The translations under genes were made by a program, and so were the position numbers. Below the pieces are notes generated by a model that saw nothing but the letters and a program-made list of their open reading frames with translations, had not been told where the DNA came from and did no database searches. Source: Scytalidium lignicola (lineage: Eukaryota > Ascomycota > Leotiomycetes). From it: a stretch of DNA of 64,000 nt. Below, piece by piece: positions 10,838 through 21,772 of the stretch. The first letter of the stretch is position 1; each line of letters opens with the position of its first letter. The DNA lies in the NCBI GenBank assembly GCA_002812745.2, contig NCSJ02000100.1:1-64000 (forward strand), read 5' to 3'.

Positions 10838-11293
10838 TCAATTCACCTGAACCATCGCCATGCACTTGATCTCGATACAGAGCCTCTCGTTCGGAAGTGC
10901 CGCAACCTGTACGCATGTCCTCGCCGGCGCCTTCTTCTTATCCGGCCAGACCTTGTTCCACTCCGCATTCATTGCCGCGTAGTCCTTCATGTTAGTCAAG
11001 AACACCGTCGCATCCACGATGCTTTCCAGGCCGCATTTCCCATCTGTAGCCCCTGATATCACCGTCGAGATGTTCTGCAGCACGGCAGCGGTCTGTTCCG
11101 CAACATCGAGGGTGTATGTGGCGTCTGGGGCAGTAATACAGCCTGCGTAGGTCCCGTCACTGCGGCGGGATGAGATCCCCGAAACGTAGATCATCTGGGC
11201 AGTTGCGGGAATGGTACGAGCGTGGGGATAGTTCGCCAGCCCCTGTGCTCCTGTGGGAGGGAGAAAGTAATCGGTTCCATTTGAAGAGGCCAT
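10838..11293 (-). CDS. 2-aminomuconate deaminase (RidA/YjgF family)
   Basis: Single exon, 151 residues. RidA-fold enzymes are small trimeric enamine/imine deaminases. The segment VSGISSRRSDGTYAG closely resembles the SGTSSRRPDNT motif that separates bacterial 2-aminomuconate deaminases (AmnD/NbaF type) from ordinary RidA. The active-site arginine region is PARTCVQVAALP, near residues 122-133. Expected reaction: 2-aminomuconate plus water to 4-oxalocrotonate (2-hydroxymuconate) plus ammonia. It is head to head with the semialdehyde dehydrogenase gene that would make its substrate. The family call is strong and the substrate call is supported by both motif and neighbours. Confidence 0.88.
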   Translation of the reverse strand: MASSNGTDYFLPPTGAQGLANYPHARTIPATAQMIYVSGISSRRSDGTYAGCITAPDATYTLDVAEQTAAVLQNISTVISGATDGKCGLESIVDATVFLTNMKDYAAMNAEWNKVWPDKKKAPARTCVQVAALPNERLCIEIKCMAMVQVN

Positions 11294-11789
11294 TATTGGA
11301 AAGGGGCAAGTCAGAGAGGCTATCTGACTTCGGACGGATGTAGTTTTTTTTTTGATCAGCGTTGGAATTGGCAGATTGGCGGTGTATGGGACACTCCCGT
11401 AAGTACAGCGAGTTCATCCAGGAATTAATGAATACATGGAATTTGGCAATGCTGCATTGCACTTTTACTATCTAGCTATCTACCTATCTATTACAGATGT
11501 ACTACTTAAAGTTCGGTCCGCGACTAGCAGACGTTACTCGTTGATGGAAGCAGCTATCTCGGATCTCGGACCGGCCAGATCGGGTATCATCAAGTACCAG
11601 ACTGACCGTCGGATCCATTCCCGAATCAGGGGAGCTTCCAGGCCACAAGCTCTATCGAGCTACACACAGTACTTTAATTCTACAACATTGATATGCGCAA
11701 TAAATAAACTAGCTTATAAGAATTATGCTGTTCGGTATCATCTAGAAGGATATACCCCATTTCCCCTCAGATCGAATTTTGCGCAAGTT
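11294..11789. promoter_or_regulatory. Divergent promoter between deaminase and semialdehyde dehydrogenase genes
   Basis: A 496-bp head-to-head intergenic region. It holds two copies of the candidate operator: CGGTCCG at 11514-11520 and its reverse complement CGGACCG at 11567-11573, 53 bp apart. A T tract is at 11346-11353. TATC-type short repeats are at 11468-11490. Confidence 0.55.
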
Positions 11790-13481
11790 ATGGCAACAAC
11801 CGCGACGGATGCCAAGGTTGGGATCTCTGATATCCGGAGCCTTGACACTCTTCCCAAGGCCGAAGCATTTCTTCACGGCTCAAACAGCCCCCGTATAGTG
11901 ATATCCAATTTTATCTCTAATTCCTTCACCCCGCATTCGTCCTCCGACTACATCGACTCCTTTGATCCCAAGACCGGAAATGCGTACGCTCGAGTCCCCA
12001 TCAGCAGCGCCTCAGAGGTCGAGGATGCGATCACTTCAGCTGCAGAAGCTTTCAAGAGCTGGTGTAAAACTAGCCGGGGGGTGCGCTCCAAATACCTGCA
12101 ACGAATTGCACAGTTGATTCAGGAGAACAGAGAGCTCCTGGCTGTCTGGGAGAGTATTGACCAAGGCAAGACTCTGGAAAGAGCGAGGATAGAGGTCGAT
12201 CGTGCCATCTCGAATTTCTCGTACGTGACCACCTAGCCAGTGCTTTTGGGTGTCCTTCCGAATAACCATATTGTCAGGTACTTTTCAACATACATCTTGC
12301 ACGAAGAGACTGCGGCGCGCATGGTGGACGGTGTGGCTCTGTCATACGAGCACCGATCGCCTGCAGGTGTATTCGCACTGATTTCTCCCTGGAACATGCC
12401 CTTGTATCTTCTCACCTGGAAGATCGCGCCTTGTATAGCGTTTGGTTGTACAGCCGTCGCAAAACCGAGTGAGGTGACAAGCATGTCTGCTTTCTGTAAG
12501 TCCTCTCCAGTTTCTCACATGCATTGGTTAATTCAGGCTGACATCGCCAAGTACTTGCAGATATCATCCGCCAGGCTGAATTGCCTAGTGGAGTCGTCAA
12601 CATGGTCTTCGGTAACGGTGCTATTACAGGTTCGGCACAGGTTAAGAGCCAGCGGATCGCTGGTGTCAGCTTCACCGGTGGTACTGCGACAGGTATACAA
12701 ATACGGAAGGATACGGTAGCAGACATCTCCAAGCATCTTTCTCTGGAGCTAGGTGGCAAGAATCCGACGCTTGTATTTGATGATGTTGACCTCGAGAAAG
12801 CCGTTCCCCTTGCTGCTCGAGCAGCTTTTGAGAACCAAGGAGAAGTTTGTGGTGGTTTCCATGCTTCACCGTCATTGCACTTTGTTAACGAAAGAGCAGA
12901 TTTGTCTTTGTGGCTCAAGGATCTATGTACAGAAGCGNATCTACGATGAGTTTGTCTTGGCGTTCAAGCAATTTGTCGCAAAGAATTACAAGTGCAAGGA
13001 GAGCATCGGGGCAGTGGTCTCTCTGCCGCATTATCAGAAGATTCGATCCTACCTTACGTTAGCGGAACGGGAAGGCGCTACATTTGAGCTGGGCTCAATA
13101 CCAAACGAAACCCCTGATGGCGGGTATTGGATCGACCCGACAGTTCTTACCGGCATCTCGACTTCTAGCATTGTCATGAGAGAGGAAATATTTGGGCCGG
13201 TGGTCACGATAGCAACATTCGAGACAGAGGAAGATGCTATCAACTTAGCCAATGACAACCCCAACGGGCTTGCCAGCATCCTCTTGACCAGAGATGGAGC
13301 TAGGATGAGACGAGTAGGCGAGCAGCTGGAAGCAGGTCTGGTCTGGGTGAACTGCTGGCTGGTGAGGGAGTTGGGAACTCCATTTGGGGGAATGAAGAAT
13401 TCGGGTACGGGTAGAGAAGGCGGCGCCTACAGCAGAGATATATTTACGCATGTTCGTACGCTCCATATTCCAGATGTGTAA
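11790..13481 (+). CDS. 2-aminomuconate semialdehyde dehydrogenase (ALDH8A1-like)
   Basis: Four exons, 11790-12220, 12278-12495, 12561-12844 and 12900-13481, give 504 residues, a normal ALDH length. Rebuilt motifs include [47 protein letters not shown] and the catalytic-cysteine segment [14 protein letters not shown], created by the third splice. The GEICLC and SRIYVQ wording is that of ALDH8A1 (2-aminomuconic semialdehyde dehydrogenase) and related bacterial AmnC/NbaE enzymes. EEIFGPVV and [15 protein letters not shown] complete the pattern. It would oxidise 2-aminomuconate semialdehyde, the ACMSD product, to 2-aminomuconate with NAD+. One N (12938) lies at a third codon position in QK(R)IYDE and is harmless. 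Confidence 0.92.
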
Positions 13482-14273
13482 ATCATCTTATATTATGAAA
13501 TAGCCAAAGTGCCGAGACTCTGATCGCTCATAAACTCCTTTATAAACTTAACGGTTTGGGTAATGCTAAATCGACTTCTTCTTTTTTCGTCTATTCAGTT
13601 GTAGTCTTATAAAAGGCCCCAGATTCATCGTCAAATAAACTAGCCCAATACTTAATACTAGAGTAAATTTATATCGATACTTTTATTTATGAGTTATTAT
13701 GGGCCATTATTGCAGAGATATTGTAAATCTTAAATTTAACATTAACTATAAATATTAATCCTTTAAAAAATNAAAAATATATAGTTAAATAGACTGAAAN
13801 TTTTAATTATTTAAATTAAAAATTAAAAAATNATTATTATTATTATTATTAAAATTGTAAGGGGGTCATTTTTGTAGTAAAATCGACCTTTTTTTTTTTT
13901 GAATGATTACTACAAAGAACCAACAATTCTGTACTAAAATTTTATTAGATAATGTAGAATATTTATACTAAAACTATTCATATTTAAAAAATTAGGTCAA
14001 TTAACCTTATGATCGTAGAGTTATTTAAGTCCAAAAATCACAGATTTGTATGTAAAATGGGTGTCGATCAGGGGGGGGTGTCGGTTAGACGAGGTAGGGG
14101 CTTACTAATCGACACTGAACTATGGCTTCTGAATCTTGCAAGGACAGCGATCAGACCCAAGCACCACCCTCCAAATTCGTAGTTGTCAAGGTTTACGATC
14201 CTAAAGGAGAACTGACATTGCATCGTCTCTCTTCCTCCATCCCTTTCACATTCATTAAGCTTGTCTAACAAAC
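13482..14273. other. AT-rich spacer after the catabolic cluster
   Basis: From about 13500 to 14050 the sequence is dominated by A/T runs such as ATTATTATTATT and AAATTAAAAATTAAAAAAT, with three N calls inside homopolymers. No gene or RNA signal was seen. It marks the right border of the catabolic cluster and looks like RIP-degraded or low-complexity DNA. Confidence 0.6.
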
Positions 14274-15225
14274 TCACGCCGCCTCTACGCCCCTCCGAAG
14301 ACCCAAGTTCTCTTGTTTATCAATCCAGTCCATATTCTTAGTAAATTTCAGAAAGGTCTGGTCCAAATAATCGACACGCACGCTCAGACTCGCCATGGTG
14401 TAAGCACTTTCATTGAAATCGCGAGAATCCAGGCCAAAGCTCCGCAAGATGTAGTCCCGCGCTTCATCTTCGATGGTCACGGCGACACCTGCTGAGGTGG
14501 CGAACTGGAGCGCCAGGGTCAGTACAACGTCGTCCCACGCCTTTCTGAAACTGTCAAAATCCACCTTCACTACATACATGGTCAGTCACATACACAGCTA
14601 CTGTGTGTGGGATTCGATATCCACTTACTATCGCGGATTCGATCTCTGTACTCCTTATGCTCCAGCGACTTGCTGCCTGTTACCAATGCTGCGACGCAAC
14701 CGACCGCAATAGCAGCAACCATTGGCAAACCAGTGAGAGCGAAAATGCCATAGACAGCCACACCGACTCCACCAACAGCACCGATGGCATAGGCAGTAGA
14801 TTTGGTGGCCGAGTGTCTCGCCACCATAGCATCCAAAAGCCCGGTCTGGTTCAGATTGATGATCAAGTCCTCGCCATGGTGCCGTGCGGTGTCCGCGCGT
14901 ACTAGGTGCTTCCAGATCTTTGATAAGTCTAGAACCTTGCCTTTGCTCCCTGCAAGTTAGCTTCTTGCGTCTTCGTCTCTGCCAAAGACAACACAACTCT
15001 ACCTTGATTTTCAGCATTCTTGTAAGCCTGGTTCAGCGGCTTAAGCAGGCTGACGAGTTCTCTGGTTTTTTCTTTAAACTGGCAGTAGCTCCTTGCGGTG
15101 CCAGCTGTGGCAACGGCTTGTGTACTCTCAGATTGGGCTGTAAACCACTCGAAAAGGTTGCGTAGCGCATCAGTTACCGTTCGCTGAGCATAGTTCAGCT
15201 GGTGATTCCCTGGAAAGGTGGACAT
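14274..15225 (-). CDS. Helical protein with central hydrophobic hairpin, function unknown
   Basis: Three exons (15225-15003, 14949-14629, 14569-14274) join in frame; the first intron has a perfect GCTAAC branch site before CTTGCAG. From the Met at 15225 the protein has 279 residues, but the frame is open further upstream and can be joined to the exons at 15530 and beyond. Residues ~1-120 look like amphipathic helices (e.g. KEKTRELVSLLKPLNQAYKNAENQG). Residues ~125-165 are a Gly/Ala/Val-rich membrane-type hairpin containing GAVGGVGVAVYGIFALTG and VAAIAVGCVAALV. Helical sequence follows to the end. This helices-hairpin-helices order recalls alpha-pore-forming proteins, but I see no family-specific motif. 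Not recognised. Confidence 0.6.
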
Positions 15226-15529
15226 GCGACTTACAATTGCGTTGGAATCCTCTGGCGTAGCTTGTGCATGTTGTGATGTAGCTGTATTGGCCTGAGCTGG
15301 CCTAGGGTTCCCTGGCTGAGCTACTGGATTTTAGCTTCTTCTTTCGTGCTTGAGGCTGCTGGATCGTACGCTTACGTTCCGGCCCGGGGTTATCACTCCT
15401 AAACCAAGACCGAATAAAGCTAGTAACTGTGACTGCTGCATTCACGGGTATAGATAGGGTGCCATGAGTCCTAGCACCCTTACGTAAGCCGACCCCCAGA
15501 GCAAAAATAATCGGATACATGGGGATTAC

Positions 15530-17058
15530 TCACAGTCCTTTACCAATATCGCCCCAGGACTCTTCTCTCGGGAGTCGAAGCTCGCTTTTCCTCTGATAGA
15601 AAGCTTTTCTCACCCTGACCGTGGAGAAATGGTCGCAAATAATTTTTCTTTCAAGGCCTTCGACGAAGCAGTTGTAGAAATCTAGCGTCTTTTGAATGTG
15701 TTGAAAATACGCCGTAACCAAGTTGCCGTACTGTTCGTCTCTGAATGCAGTGATGATGTCCTCTTCATCGTCGGGGCTCACGATCTGTCGTGCTGACACG
15801 TAAACCTAGAACCACCAGCGGTAACTAAGCATCCCAATTCATTCTATAGGTGGTGGCAGTAAACGTACCGTGCGTGGAACTACGAGAGCCTTGATTCTGT
15901 TTGCTGGTGCGGCTGCTCTTATGTGCAGTTTTTGGGCAAAGTTGGGCTCAAGATGCTCTTCGAGGTACCGTGCCATCGCCTGGTTGTTGTAATATGTCTC
16001 GCTCACCAGTTCGTCGCCGAAATGCCATGCCTGGAAGCAATATTTGCGGGTACTAGAGCCCCGCCCCATTCCACGTTCCTGTGAGCCCACAATTGCATCA
16101 TCCCTCCGCGCCATTACGATCACGGCAGCCTTCAAGCTCTAGGCGAGGTAAGTCGAAGACCGAGTCCTAAAGATCAGAGTACCCCCGGCTTGAAGAAATT
16201 GCGACGATCTCTTGGGCGAGGTGACCCCCAAGAGATGCTTTGCAACCTGTGACAACAACATGCCAACCCCTCGATGGAAAGTGTTGCGAGGCCGACACGC
16301 AGTGCTGGTGCAATCCGATAGCCACGTGGCGACCTGACACTCAATCGCATTCTCGGTACCCCGCGTTTGGGTGAGGCGCGAGGGGATAAGGGAGTTACAA
16401 ACGACGTGAACACCGTCAAGTTTCACCTCCTTCTCTTCTTTCTTTCTCGTGGCCGTAACATCACGAGAGTCGGTCTTGAACGGCAGATGGCCAACGTAGA
16501 GGAAACCACTGCACTGATCACCGGGGCTCACGTCGACCATGTCCGACGCAAAGACTACCTGATAACCCGAAATGAGGCCCTGCAGGGCTCTGACAATGTT
16601 GGCGTAGATGTCGACGAAGCCTGGTGTCGCTTTGAAATAGCGAGGAGATCAGCAGAGTTCTACATGGACAAGTACTTCCAGCACCTCAAAGCTAGATCTA
16701 GCCGGCCGGAGACTGCGCCAAACACACATTTCGGTATTGTTTCCTTCACTGCCGTTGGGTTTGACTCGGCATTGGCTGTCCTTCACACTAACCAGCAGAC
16801 GCTTCAGATGTAGTTGAGAGTCGGGGAGAACAACTCCATGATAGCAAATACTGGAACATGAAAGCGGCGAGAGACTGTCTCATTAGGGACCTGAACGACA
16901 TGAGCTTCTGGATCCAGCAATTGGGCCCGTCGCGGCAGCCAGAAGTCAGAACCCCCATGGGTGTGGCCTGCTTCTCGTGAGTACCTCTTCCACATGTTGC
17001 GCGACGGATCCTCACACATTGGTGTGTTAGGGGAGTAGCAATTACTGGTCTTCAACAC
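15530..17058 (-). CDS. Probable 5' exons of the same unknown gene, structure uncertain
   Basis: Good coding-like segments lie in order on the minus strand. One exon carries SLKAAVIVMARRDDAIVG and EEHLEPNFAQKLHIRAAAPANR, ending at about 15869. Splicing (donor GTACGT, acceptor TTCTAG) leads into VYVSARQIVSPDDEEDI and ends after EESWGDIGKG at about 15536. Joining that end to an acceptor at about 15302 continues in frame into PAQANTATSQHAQATPEDS and the helical protein at 15225. Upstream pieces include TPGFVDIYANIVRALQGL near 16560-16620 and a frame starting at 17058. I could not fix the start or every splice, and I recognise no domain. Confidence 0.4.
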
Positions 17059-17594
17059 GTCAGATCAGAGTCACACCAGGCGTTGCTGGGTGTCGGAAAA
17101 GTGGCGGCGCTGCTAACGTTAGTGTCGTCGTTGGCGTACCTGCTACATGTGGTCAGCCGGCGGGAAGCGTACTCGCATTACCAGAAGTCTATTGCTCAGT
17201 GCTTAGACGCTGCGTATGGCTGGACCCTGACGGACTTTCATCAGCGAACGGTGAAGAAGTATCAGTATCAGTTGTTGAGAAGGCTGAGCTGAGTGCGCGG
17301 TGTCGCGGACAACAAGCCAGTCTCTGCGCATATATTCAGTTCCCAGGAACTGTTGGAGGGTTTTGCTAGACACGAAGCATTCCTTGCCACTGGTGGAGAC
17401 ATAGGAGAACATTCAAGGCATGAAACACTAGAAATTCATTCGAGTATCGCTTCATGAGGACAACCTCGGCCACCTCGGCCACATATAAGCCCTGCTGTCT
17501 ACTAAAATACTTAACTAAAAAAGTTGCGACACCCATTGTGTATGTGTGTGTGTATACCATGTTCTCTTGCCTTTTGCATATCCTCGGCCTGACC

Positions 17595-17723
17595 TACGGA
17601 GGTGCTGGGGGTAAGTTTTTACTCACCGCCCACTGGCAGAATTTCTGACCTCACTGTGAGTTGGTGGTGCTTAGAATTCTGCCTGTGGGCGGTGAGTAAA
17701 AACTTACCCCCGGCACCTCCGTA
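17595..17723. mobile_element. Foldback MITE with ~48-bp inverted repeats
   Basis: Left arm 17595-17643 and right arm 17675-17723 are inverted copies with only a few mismatches, starting TACGGAGGTGC and ending GCACCTCCGTA, around a loop of about 30 bp. TA at both ends (17595-17596 and 17722-17723) is compatible with a Tc1/mariner-type TA target duplication. The element is too short to encode a transposase. The near-identical arms suggest recent insertion or gene conversion. A TGTGTATGTGTGTGTGTAT microsatellite lies just upstream near 17540. Confidence 0.75.
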
Positions 17724-18817
17724 AGAGCTCTACAAGCCTCCTAGTAGATTTCGTCACTAGCGATTCTGTTCTTGGTACTGTAAGCTCATGTGTTAAGAAT
17801 GTTAAAATTTGGTGTCATTATTTGCTATAGTAATTGTTGTTATCTACTCCCCGAGGCAATTACTGGTGATGCTTCATTTTCGGACTTTGAGGAAATATAT
17901 ATCTAATCATGAAGTATCTGTGAGTTCAGATCTATTAAAAGAATTCGCGTAAAGTAAACACTGATTTCGTATATAGCCTTAGTTGACAAGAGTTGATTAA
18001 TTACTATGCTAAGATTATCTAGGTCAACTGTGATACTTCTAGCTGTAGCAGAATGATGGATAAAGGGGTTTAAACACTAGCGTGAACATATAAAGAACGT
18101 CTGCTCTCACTCTGCTCTACTCAAGCTTTTTACACTTTACCACAACAGCTTTGTCGAAAAGAAAAAACGTATATCACTCTCACAGTCAAAAGGATTAAAT
18201 TTAAAGTAATTGATTAAAAGTTTTAACTTTAAACTAATTATACTATTAAAGCTTTTAATTATAAAAAGGTAAATAAATTAATTATTATAACTTTTAATAT
18301 AATTGTTATATTATACCTTATTATATAAGCTTGTATAAACAATACCTTACTTAAAGAAAGTATTTAATAATATTATATAATAAATAGTATACTCATAAAT
18401 GTTAAATCTTTTAACTTTTTAAAATTATACAAAAGTATTAATCAACTATTATTAAGGTATAATATTATATGTATTTAAGTATAACGTCTTATATTAAATA
18501 ACAGTTAAATAAATGCTTAACAGATTAATATATGCTTATATATGTTAAAGTTGAATTTTATAAGGTTTAATAAGTTGTTTAATGTAATTCTTTATGAACA
18601 AAAATTTAAAATCAGCCTTGAAAGAACTCTTGCCTTACTCTTTCTAATTTTAGCTAGCAACAGTCATAGCCGAAGAGCCTAAACAAATCACCCCTGTCCA
18701 CCCGTGAGCTTACCTCCTTGGCTCACTTGCTCAGCCTGGCTCAGGTTTGGCTCACCCCCAGCTCACGCTATAGCAGCAACAGCTCAAGTCCAAAGACGGA
18801 AATAGAAAATGCTCATG
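17724..18817. other. AT-rich gene-free stretch
   Basis: No supported gene. From about 18190 to 18600 it is almost pure A/T with many stop codons in every frame, as in RIP-degraded DNA. At about 18705-18790, GGCTCAC/GCTCAG/GCTCACG words recur next to the MFS relic. Confidence 0.55.
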
Positions 18818-19640
18818 TTAAGATTCCGATATCGAACTGCCTGTTCCAGCCCAGTCCAATCTACCGAGCTTCTCTTTCTGGGTCAAGGATATCTGCAGTT
18901 CCCGTGGTGGAGATGTATAGAAGATAACACAGACTACTGTGGCCAGAGCATAGATGCCGCCCATTATGTAGAAATAGGTTCGGAATCCCTTTGGGTTTCC
19001 ATTTGTCAATGCTCCGCCAACCATTAACTTAACGAATCCACCCAATGCAGAACCAGCATTGAGCGCTGCTTGGCCTGACATCCGGCATCTTTGTGGCAAA
19101 ATCTCAGAAGCAATAGCGTGTACCAGAGACTGGGTGACACCACCTATGCTGCCAATGGTAGCTCCAAGAATGGCGATGACCATGGAATGTGCACTTGCTA
19201 ACACAATGCGGCCAATAAAGCCGATTGCAGACAGGACAATCATAAACTACCTGCGTCCCTAGTAGTCTGCCGCTTGGTTCACAGGTGTTGAGAGAACGAC
19301 ACTGACGATAGCAGTCACGTTAACGATCCAGCCGGACTTCTCTACATCTCCAGGCACCTCACCTACGTCTCCCCCAAAAGCTCCACAACCGACAATGAAG
19401 GCAACTTGTGCAAAATAAAACCAAGCAGCAGTGATAACGATTAAGATTGTTTTTGCATGGAGATGAGGGACTGCTTCGTCTTTGAGATCGCTTTCCACCG
19501 TATCGGAGTTCGTGCCGGATGTTCCTTTTTCGTTATGTTCAGAGCCGGCGCTAGGCTCTATACTTGCATCTCTTTCCTGAACACCTTCGGTCTTTGAGTA
19601 ATTTCTGTCGACATGTTCTTGCAGTTTGCTCCGAAATTTT
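18818..19640 (-). pseudogene. MFS transporter relic (amino-terminal half, two RIP-like stops)
   Basis: Reading leftwards, an acidic N-terminal tail leads into PHLHAKTILIVITAAWFYFAQ and AAD-Y-x-GRR-x-FMIVLS. The segment IGSIGGVTQSLVHAIASEILP and GLTNGNPKGFRTYFYIMGG-like residues follow, the pattern of the first transmembrane helices of fungal DHA/TRI12-like drug efflux transporters. The conserved loop should read YWGRRWF. Both tryptophan codons are TAG here (19259-19261 and 19247-19249), each one G-to-A change from TGG. No in-frame ATG was found near the N-terminus, and the second half of the protein is missing after about 18820. The relic is non-functional as it stands. Confidence 0.8.
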
Positions 19641-20537
19641 AGTTATCGTTATGCAGTGTGAATTTCTAAGGAGTCCCTTAGTTTCTTTGCGAAACCGGGT
19701 AGCTGTTAGGGGCTTGGATAATGGAACAAGTTCAAATTGATGGATGATTTGACTATTATTTATATAAAGGAGCATACCATCTATGATATACAATTCTCTG
19801 TCACCTGGCCAAGTACTATATTCTCGGGTTAAAGGTACGCTCACAGCTACCATATTACGCTTTCCCGCTCCCCAGAGCTCCCCAGATCCGGAGAGTATTG
19901 GGGCTCGTCTCCGCAGGATATTGATGTACCCCATATCCAAATAATTACGTCGTCTAGATAGCACACTTTTGTAACAATCTTATCTACCCCAATTTCTTAT
20001 TGTTTGGCGTCTAGCTTATTGAGCACCATAGCTTCCGCCGTATCAGTGAAGGCGTGAGCCAGCCAATTGAGTCGCAAGATAGGGGGCGTATTCGCTTCTC
20101 CTCGTCGAATTTACTAGCTCCACGGAAAACCCCTGAGCTACCTGGGAGGCGAATACGCTTGCAGTAATAACCTTGAATACGTTTATTTTTTTCGACAGCT
20201 GCTGCGCCTTCTTACGGTAAATACGCTGCTCTTGATTCTTTTTATGTCTGCGCCAGCCTTGAAGACTATTACAAATACCCCAATCCATACAAGATATCAC
20301 TAGGCAATCATGAACCAAATGGAGGATCCCAGAATCGTTGACGTAGCGGATAACGCACCGCCGCAACCGCCTCAATTGCGAGGATGCACTCCTAACACAA
20401 TATAAACACCCATTCTCCTTCCCCTACGTTCATTCAGGCAAGNAAAAAAGTCTTCCATTTATTTGCTTCAGTTGTCTACCGCCTCATTAGACTACAGCCT
20501 TATTTTAATCTTACTCTTTACGAAAATAAAACTTATC

Positions 20538-21291
20538 ATGACTTTCTTCAAACCAACCAGTGTTGACAAGGAATGCGACAAAGCAGCTCGAATACTTAAA
20601 AGCTTTGTGGGTAAGTACTGTTCTGGCCTTGAGTCCAGTCTTCCATAAAGGCACATAGGCTTATTGATCTATAGATAAGGGTAAAATACCCTCCGAAATC
20701 GTTGCAAATGCGAAGGGATTGGCGATTTTCACCGGATTCCGGGCTGGGATGTATTTAGCTGGATCCGGTGGCTCTGGTGTTGTAGTTGCACGTCTTCCCG
20801 ACGGGACATGGTCATCCCCATCTGCCTTCTCTGTGAGATCGGGAAGCATTGGGCTTGTTTACGGCGTGGATGTGTATGACTGCGTATGCGTGCTTAATAC
20901 GCAAGTTGCTGTCAATGCCTACACAAAGCCAGAAATGAGTTTTGGCGGTGCAGTAACCGCTGCAGCGGGGCCAATTGGTGGCACCGCCAACATAAGGGAG
21001 GTCAGTCCCGTCTGGACCTACACGAAATCAAGGGGTCTTTATGGCGGTTTGACAATTGACGGCACTGTTATCAAGGAGAGACCCAGCGCCAATGCTGACT
21101 TCTACGGACATAATGTCACCAGCGCCCAGATTTTGAGCGGCGAGGCTAAAGCTCAGAACAAAAGTGGTGATTTTCCTGCAGGGACCAAGCAGCTTATTGA
21201 AGTGATCAAAATGGCAGAAGGTGAACGAGCTGATGCATCCGTCCTCCAAGACATAAGCACGGAACCAACACCTGGGGATTTAACTGCGTAA
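20538..21291 (+). CDS. SYLF-domain (Ysc84-like, DUF500) lipid-binding protein
   Basis: Two exons, 20538-20610 and 20675-21291, give 229 residues. The splice rebuilds KSFVDKGKIPSEIVANAKGLAIF, the usual beginning of a SYLF domain. Further hallmarks are GSGVVVARLPDGTWSSPSAF, SIGLVYGVDVYD, GGAVTAAAGPIGG, YTKSRGLYGGLTIDGTVI and ERPSANADFYG. SYLF proteins bind phosphoinositides and link endosomal membranes to actin (yeast Ysc84). This one lacks an SH3 domain, as many filamentous-fungal paralogues do. It is an intact gene between decayed sequence on both sides. A single N (20443) lies upstream. Confidence 0.88.
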
Positions 21292-21772
21292 TATGAGGGA
21301 GTGGCTTATATGTAATTCAGAAATAGCACATGAAAGGGGTTAATCGCAAGACTGGATCATAAATCGAGGGCATGATGGGTACATGGTGTAGATAGATAAT
21401 CCGCTAGTCGTCTTTTATTATAGACTAATGATAAGAACTTTAAAGCATACCCGATTACTTTAGACGATTAAAATCATCACAATTTAATAAAAAGTAAACT
21501 AAAGTAAGATTATTTTAAATATAGCTTACTCATCGGAATAATTCACTCGTTTTGTTATACTAAAAATAACAATGTTCCAAAAATAGTGACATATCTGAAA
21601 ACCGTATTAAAACTATAAAATTAGAGTGCTACAATTAGCTTGATATATTAAGATACCAGCATATGTGGTAGTTGAACCCCTATAAAAATCATATCGTAAT
21701 TTTAGTTCTGTATGGTCCTATTTTCCATGGGTATGACTCTCAGCTAAACTTTTCAACAAGATATAATAAGGA

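Noticed and set aside
16367..16813. 148-codon + strand frame
   Set aside because: Opposite strand of better coding-like exons of the unknown minus-strand gene.
20043..20375. 110-codon minus-strand frame
   Set aside because: Basic, patternless sequence; could be an old transposon scrap but nothing supports it.
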